In this document: positions 1-3,699 of the stretch, piece by piece
How the letters are laid out: each line of letters opens with the position of its first letter
Position numbering within the stretch: position 1 is the first letter of the stretch
DNA from: Nitrosopumilus sp. UBA526
GTDB taxonomy: Archaea; Thermoproteota; Nitrososphaeria; Nitrososphaerales; Nitrosopumilaceae
NCBI GenBank assembly: GCA_002506665.1
Contig: DAXZ01000019.1
Span: 52,583 to 58,938 of the forward strand
Reading direction: 5' to 3'
DNA length: 6,356 nucleotides
Notes under the pieces: generated by a model
Database searches by the model: none
The model's input: only the letters and a program-made list of their open reading frames with translations
What the model was told of the DNA's origin: nothing
Program-made: the position numbers and the translations under genes

Positions 1-374
1 AACCAGAACCAACACCACAACAACCTGAACCGGAACCAACACCACAAACTGAAACACAACCAGAACCAAGTACTGAAACTTTGAATTCCTCAAAATCTCC
101 TGAAGAGAGGAATGTAATTTTTGTTGGCTCAAAACCTATCATGACTTATGTCTCTGCAACCCTGACTCAGCTTTCCACAAGACCAACCGTTACAATCACG
201 GCTAGAGGAAAAAAGATCACACACGCAGTTGATGTCTCTCAAATGATCATTAAACGAATGAATTCTGTAGGATATGTTATCTCTGATGTGAGAATCTTAT
301 CTAGTCACCTAACTTCTCAGGATGGAAAAAAACGTAACGTATCTACTATCGAAATTGATATTTCAAAAAACTAG
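1..374 (+). CDS. alba: Alba family DNA/RNA-binding chromatin protein with repetitive N-terminal tail (5' end outside window)
   Basis: Alba is a small archaeal dimer that coats DNA and also binds RNA. The C-terminal ~85 residues show the family pattern: an opening NVIFVGSKPIMTYV strand/helix, the middle TITARGKKITHAVDVSQ segment with the basic loop, and the closing RNVSTIEIDI strand. In the opening segment the two-lysine site of Sulfolobus Alba (K16-K17) reads Ser-Lys, so only one lysine is kept. A TTG at 81 could start a 97-residue protein, but the same frame is open to the left edge (whole codons from base 3) and encodes a tail rich in Pro, Glu, Thr and Gln with a repeated PEPTPQ unit. The true start is therefore probably outside the window. 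The tail is likely disordered, and its role is unknown. Stop is TAG at 372-374. Family assignment is firm; the extended N-terminus is inferred from the open, biased frame. Confidence 0.93.
   Translation, partial: PEPTPQQPEPEPTPQTETQPEPSTETLNSSKSPEERNVIFVGSKPIMTYVSATLTQLSTRPTVTITARGKKITHAVDVSQMIIKRMNSVGYVISDVRILSSHLTSQDGKKRNVSTIEIDISKN
3..68 (+). repeat. 27-bp tandem repeat coding for PEPTPQ tail of Alba
   Basis: The 15-mer gaaccaacaccacaa occurs at 6-20 and again at 33-47, a 27-nt (nine-codon) period. A shorter echo (ccagaacca) occurs at 3-11 and 59-67. Translated in the alba frame, each unit begins PEPTPQ and the last, degenerate one reads PEPSTE. Because the period is a multiple of three, copy-number changes would alter tail length without breaking the frame. 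Confidence 0.8.
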
Positions 375-594
375 TTTACAGATACTGATATCAATTCTGT
401 TTGGGGCTTTGATTGTAGTGATTGTAACTGGATTTCCAAATCTTTCTTGTAATGTTGAACATGTCGTACTATCTAACACCATCACTTCATACGAGAGATC
501 ATTAGACCCTGAAATTTGTGAAAACATTCTTGAAAGAATTGATATGTTTAATGACAAATGCCACCCCCCTGTAGAAATTTTAGATTGCGGCTAG
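322..594 (+). CDS. Small single-pass membrane-anchored protein with four cysteines, function unknown
   Basis: This is a 90-residue protein I cannot assign to a named family. A hydrophobic helix (about residues 20-38, LQILISILFGALIVVIVTGF) follows a short, weakly basic N-terminus. The remaining ~50 residues are hydrophilic and contain four cysteines (in SCN, EICE, KCHP and DCG), compatible with two disulfides outside the membrane. The ATG at 322 overlaps the end of alba by 53 nt; TTG at 355 is an alternative that would remove 11 residues and still overlap. No ribosome-binding site separates the two. The ordered look of the C-terminal half (SLDPEICENILERIDMFND) and the helix argue that it is coding, whereas the opposite-strand frame looks like a shadow. 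Position just after alba suggests co-transcription. Its stop overlaps the stop of the convergent lysE gene. Confidence 0.72.
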   Translation: MEKNVTYLLSKLIFQKTSLQILISILFGALIVVIVTGFPNLSCNVEHVVLSNTITSYERSLDPEICENILERIDMFNDKCHPPVEILDCG

Positions 595-1211
595 GACACA
601 ATGTCTACCAAAAACATAATTCCAAAATATACCAACATCAGACTCAGTCCTATAACCACTACTTTGTAACTTTTGTTAGAAAGAATGCGTGAACTCTTTG
701 AGGCAAGAAACGCGATTCCCCCAAGCCATACAAAATCCATCCAGATGTGCAGAAAAAACATAATCAGTATTCCTGAAAATGCCCAAATCAACATGGCATC
801 TGAAATTAATTTGAGTCCGATAGTAAGCCACCATATGATAAAAAATGGATTCAATGCGCTAAATACAATCCCTGCCACTAGTGGTCCATGTGTAGGCGTT
901 GATGCGATATTCTTGTTTTTCTGCACTATTGATCTTATCTGCAATGCTGCAAATGCAAAAAGTGCAACTGCTCCAAAAACAGATACCAGTGTTCTAAATT
1001 CAGGAAAATCTTCTAATGAAAAAACCCCCACTCCTAACAGAACAACTAGTGGCAACTCGACGATCGTGTGACCAACGGCCATCTTGATACCTGATTTTAC
1101 CCCTCCCCGTAGCCCGTATGACACGTTTGCCACAAAAAATGGCCCCGGAGCCATAACCCCTGATGCTGAAACGGCTATGACAATTACTGCAAACTCCCAG
1201 ATCTGAATCAC
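591..1211 (-). CDS. LysE/RhtB family amino-acid exporter-like membrane protein
   Basis: The 206-residue length is typical of LysE/RhtB proteins, which export amino acids or related small solutes through the cytoplasmic membrane; the substrate here cannot be inferred. The family's N-terminal signature is present: a first hydrophobic helix ending in APGP (residues 21-24), then a basic GLRGGVKSGIK loop and a GH pair (47-48) before the second helix. A further conserved-type segment, FSALNPFFIIWW, sits near residues 113-124. Five to six hydrophobic segments can be seen, ending in a C-terminal helix up to the stop. The start is GTG at 1211-1209; a later start would cut the first helix. No Shine-Dalgarno sequence is visible. 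It lies 108 bp downstream of dys on the same strand and may be co-transcribed, but it also has its own TATA-like box. Its TAG stop (593-591) overlaps the stop of the convergent small gene. Confidence 0.88.
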   Translation of the reverse strand: MIQIWEFAVIVIAVSASGVMAPGPFFVANVSYGLRGGVKSGIKMAVGHTIVELPLVVLLGVGVFSLEDFPEFRTLVSVFGAVALFAFAALQIRSIVQKNKNIASTPTHGPLVAGIVFSALNPFFIIWWLTIGLKLISDAMLIWAFSGILIMFFLHIWMDFVWLGGIAFLASKSSRILSNKSYKVVVIGLSLMLVYFGIMFLVDIVS

Positions 1212-1233
1212 TGCTTTTTGAATTATCTAGTTG

Positions 1234-1242
1234 TAAAATAAA
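1234..1242 (-). promoter_or_regulatory. TATA-like box A upstream of the LysE-family gene
   Basis: On the minus strand TTTATTTTA lies 23-31 nt upstream of the GTG start. That is the spacing expected if transcription begins at or near the start codon (leaderless). The match to the archaeal box A is partial, and the gene could also be read from the dys promoter. Confidence 0.4.
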
Positions 1243-1319
1243 CACATCTAGTCTCTTTGCAATTACCAGTCCTCGTATACACCAGTGACTTTCTCCTGTT
1301 GTGAGTGTATCTTGAACTT

Positions 1320-2282
1320 TTATCTCTTTAATCTTGTGACTAGTGCTGCATAGATAAACGGCAGTATAGTTGTCACCTCTGCATGAAGTGTTGACTGTCT
1401 TGCCATCGGCGTTACCTTGCCCCACGAGATCGCCTCTCTGACCAACGCCCCGCTAAGACTACCATCAAACTCTTGTGCAGTGGTGATATAAAACGCATAA
1501 TCTAGTCCTTCTCTGTACTGATTCCACCATAGCGTGTGATGCTTTGAGATTCCACCACCTATCATAAACGCCCCTGACTTTTCTGCCTTGAAGATCCGCC
1601 CCGATAACAAGTCTGCATCCCCTGTCATATCCAACCTAAAGTCGCGGTGTTTTTGTATGAACAGCCAGATCTGACTTCCTACAGCGCCGTCCATTATTCC
1701 GGGAACTATTACATCAACGTCATTTTTGTACGCCCAATGCAAAAATGAATCCGCGCCTAGGTGACTTCCAATCATCTTGCATATCTGAGCAGTACTCATC
1801 TGCCTTGTCCCTTTTTGGTACTCTAGCTCTAGGAATTCCTGCATCTTTTCTTCGATTAGTGGACCATAACTATCCATTGGGACTAGTATGTTTCCTAGCC
1901 TGTGAATGTTCTTGTCTGCAAGCTCCCGGTCATCCATTGTAAATGATCCTTCCTTGTAATTAGAGAAATGTCTGGCAATGTCGTGATCTAGCGCACCACA
2001 TGTTGTAACTATAACATCAAACCACCTGTTTCTGATCATGTCTTTTATCACACCTCTTAGTCCTGTTGATACTATGGCACCTACAAACGAGACAAATCTT
2101 AGACACTGCTTGTCTGAGATCATGTCTGTTAGGATCTCAAGCCCGTCTGAGAGATTGACTGACTCAAACCCACCTGACTGGGACATTTCTTTGAAAATCT
2201 TCTCTATTGGCATATCTGGGTCAATCTTGATGTCCTTTACTTGCCGGCCTGGTTCTATCATGAGTCTGTCTGCCGGTATCAT
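1320..2282 (-). CDS. dys: Deoxyhypusine synthase
   Basis: Deoxyhypusine synthase transfers the aminobutyl group of spermidine, with NAD+, to one lysine of translation factor aIF5A, the first step of hypusine formation in the cytoplasm. The 320-residue length fits archaeal members. Visible family segments are: FVSFVGAIVSTGLRGVIKD (an NAD-binding region), TTCGALDHDIAR, the DGAVGSQIW stretch, GGGISKHH with the lysine at residue 247 that matches the catalytic lysine forming the enzyme-substrate imine, and TAQEFDGSLSGALVREAISWGK near the C-terminus. No key segment is missing. The ATG at 2282-2280 is the first start after an upstream in-frame stop; a second ATG at residue 8 is possible. It is transcribed divergently from ino1 and is followed on the same strand by the LysE-family gene. 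No hypusine partner (aIF5A) or polyamine gene is seen in the window. Confidence 0.96.
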   Translation of the reverse strand: MIPADRLMIEPGRQVKDIKIDPDMPIEKIFKEMSQSGGFESVNLSDGLEILTDMISDKQCLRFVSFVGAIVSTGLRGVIKDMIRNRWFDVIVTTCGALDHDIARHFSNYKEGSFTMDDRELADKNIHRLGNILVPMDSYGPLIEEKMQEFLELEYQKGTRQMSTAQICKMIGSHLGADSFLHWAYKNDVDVIVPGIMDGAVGSQIWLFIQKHRDFRLDMTGDADLLSGRIFKAEKSGAFMIGGGISKHHTLWWNQYREGLDYAFYITTAQEFDGSLSGALVREAISWGKVTPMARQSTLHAEVTTILPFIYAALVTRLKR

Positions 2283-2502
2283 GTATAAAATCCTTGTAAT
2301 ATATGAAAATAATTTTGCCTAACGTCTTTATTTTTATGTTGTAAACTCTATATCCAATCTCTTACTAGGTCGCAGATTGATTAGATGACTCGTAGATTTT
2401 CTTGATAGGGCATTTTGACCATACATTTGGCATTAGGATGAACTAATTTTACTACATCACATCAGATAAACTTTAAACCCGTCTAATAATAGCAAACATA
2501 GA
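2283..2502. other. Divergent intergenic region between dys and ino1
   Basis: This 220-bp non-coding stretch must hold the promoters of both divergent genes. No ORF of useful length, tRNA or box C/D motif pair was found. For dys, an AT-rich stretch at about 2307-2317 (minus strand AAAATTATTTT) lies roughly 25-35 nt upstream of its ATG and could be box A; a second candidate, CATATATT at about 2298-2305, is closer. A direct repeat ggcatt occurs at 2409-2414 and 2429-2434. The 20-bp spacing is about two helical turns, so it could be a regulator site, but a six-base repeat can arise by chance. Confidence 0.6.
2471..2478 (+). promoter_or_regulatory. TATA-like box A upstream of ino1
   Basis: ctttaaac, preceded by the purine-rich gataaa that could act as BRE, lies 25-32 nt upstream of the TTG start at 2503. 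This places the expected transcription start on or beside the start codon, consistent with a leaderless mRNA and with the absence of a Shine-Dalgarno sequence. It also supports TTG as the true start, since no in-frame ATG or GTG exists between the upstream stop and this codon. Confidence 0.55.
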
Positions 2503-3597
2503 TTGTCAGATAGAATCAAAGTAGGCCTAGTGGGTATCGGCAACTGTTTTTCGGGACTTATTCAGGGAATCGAGTATTATAGAGAAAACCCATCACAGGA
2601 AGTTACCGGAATCATACATGACAAACTAGCTGGATATGGGATTTATGACATTGATTTTGTATGTGGATTTGACGTAGGTGAGAACAAGGTTGGTAAACTT
2701 CTTCATGAGGCAATCTACGAGTTTCCAAATATGGTCGACTGGATTCCAAAAGACAAACTACCAAAAAAAGACGCTATGGTCTATGAGAGTCCTGTACTTG
2801 ACGGTGTAGGGCTGTGGGTTGAGAACAGGATAAAACCAATCTCAAGCACAAAGACTCCTGAAGAGATTGCTTTTGATGTCAAAAAGATACTCAAAGAGAA
2901 AGGCGTTGAGATAATCGTGTCATACCTTCCTGTAGGCTCTGATAAGGCAACAGAGTTCTGGGCTCAAATTTGCCTTGATACTGGCACAGCATTTGTAAAC
3001 TGTATCCCTTCCTTTATAGCATCTGATGAGCGATGGGCCAAGAAATTTGAGGAGAAAAATATTCCGTGTATAGGAGATGATATCAAGGGCCAAGTTGGTG
3101 CAACCATTGTACATAGGACACTTGCCAAGCTGTGCGATGACAGGGGAACCAAGATTGAAAAGACATACCAGATCAACGTTGGGGGCAACACTGACTTTCT
3201 CAACATGAAAGAGCAAGACAGGCTAATCTCCAAGAAAATATCAAAGACAGAAAGTGTGCAAAGCCAGCTATCTGAGAGACTAGACGATGACCAAATCTAT
3301 GTGGGACCATCTGACTTTATACCGTTTTTGGGAAACACAAAGCTAATGTTTATGAGAATCGAAGGCCGCCAGTGGGCAAACATTCCTTACAACATGGAGG
3401 TTCGTCTCCAAGTCGATGACAAGGCAAACTCTGCAGGAATTGTAGTAGATGCTATCCGTCTTGCAAAGATCGCCCTTGATAGGGGCATAGGGGGACCCAT
3501 AAAACCTGCAAGCGCTTATCTCATGAAGCATCCTATAGAGCAAACCTCTGATGTTCTAGCAAAGATTGCGTGTGAAAAGTTTGTCGCAGGTGACTAG
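2503..3597 (+). CDS. ino1: Inositol-3-phosphate synthase (myo-inositol-1-phosphate synthase)
   Basis: The enzyme converts glucose-6-phosphate to 1L-myo-inositol 1-phosphate with NAD+ as a recycled cofactor. In archaea the product can feed inositol-headgroup lipids or inositol solutes. The 364-residue length matches the short actinobacterial/archaeal type. The Rossmann motif GLVGIGNCFS is at residues 8-17, SYLPVGSD at about 140-147, GDDIKGQVGAT at 191-201, and NVGGNTDFLNM followed by RLISKKISKT at about 225-249. The latter two carry the conserved lysines and asparagines of the active site. The C-terminal NAD/Rossmann closure (DAIRLAKIALDRG) is intact. The start is TTG, supported by the N-terminus fitting the family and by the box A position. 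Transcribed divergently from dys; a T-run terminator follows. No inositol phosphatase or CDP-alcohol transferase is visible nearby. Confidence 0.95.
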   Translation: MSDRIKVGLVGIGNCFSGLIQGIEYYRENPSQEVTGIIHDKLAGYGIYDIDFVCGFDVGENKVGKLLHEAIYEFPNMVDWIPKDKLPKKDAMVYESPVLDGVGLWVENRIKPISSTKTPEEIAFDVKKILKEKGVEIIVSYLPVGSDKATEFWAQICLDTGTAFVNCIPSFIASDERWAKKFEEKNIPCIGDDIKGQVGATIVHRTLAKLCDDRGTKIEKTYQINVGGNTDFLNMKEQDRLISKKISKTESVQSQLSERLDDDQIYVGPSDFIPFLGNTKLMFMRIEGRQWANIPYNMEVRLQVDDKANSAGIVVDAIRLAKIALDRGIGGPIKPASAYLMKHPIEQTSDVLAKIACEKFVAGD

Positions 3598-3603
3598 CAT
3601 ACA

Positions 3604-3611
3604 CTTTATAA
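3604..3611 (+). promoter_or_regulatory. TATA-like box A upstream of the FnIII surface protein gene
   Basis: ctttataa lies 26-33 nt before the ATG at 3637, a good box A match at leaderless spacing. It sits only 7 bp after the ino1 stop codon, so the large gene probably has its own transcription unit within a 39-bp spacer. Confidence 0.6.
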
Positions 3612-3618
3612 TATCATA

Positions 3619-3625
3619 TTTTTTT
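3619..3625 (+). terminator. Oligo-T terminator after ino1
   Basis: A run of seven T residues on the coding strand, 22 bp after the ino1 stop and without an obvious hairpin, resembles intrinsic archaeal oligo-T termination. It lies between the box A and the start of the next gene, so the ino1 terminator and the downstream promoter overlap in space. Confidence 0.5.
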
Positions 3626-3636
3626 CCTGTTCTAAT

Positions 3637-3699
3637 ATGAATATAGTCTTCTTGGTATTTGCAGTTTTTTTGACTATGTCATTTGGGACGGCCTTTGCT
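3637..3699 (+). other. Probable Sec signal peptide of the FnIII protein
   Basis: The 21 codons encode a start Met followed by an almost wholly hydrophobic stretch and then a GTAFA|TPPD site with small residues at -3 and -1. The lack of Lys or Arg before the hydrophobic core is atypical, so an uncleaved anchor is an alternative. The next residues begin the first FnIII domain. Confidence 0.7.

Noticed and set aside
3..68. CRISPR-like or non-coding satellite at the left edge
   Set aside because: The repeat has a 27-bp, codon-multiple period without spacers and is in frame with Alba, so it is better explained as a coding low-complexity tail.
363..557. 64-codon minus-strand frame opposite the small membrane protein
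   Set aside because: The plus-strand reading has a transmembrane helix and ordered Cys domain and follows alba; the minus reading shows no recognisable structure.
1000..1425. 141-codon minus-strand frame spanning the dys/lysE gap, with a protein-like stretch in the 108-bp spacer
   Set aside because: Both ends overlap well-supported genes (dys and the LysE family gene) in another frame, no start codon lies near the spacer part, and the overlapped parts look like shadow translation.
2283..2502. Possible tRNA, box C/D sRNA or small ORF in the divergent region
   Set aside because: No cloverleaf arms, no paired C (RUGAUGA) and D (CUGA) boxes, and only frames of a few codons were found.
2920..3543. 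Minus-strand frames inside ino1
   Set aside because: The plus-strand frame is an unambiguous inositol-3-phosphate synthase; the opposite frames show no family pattern.
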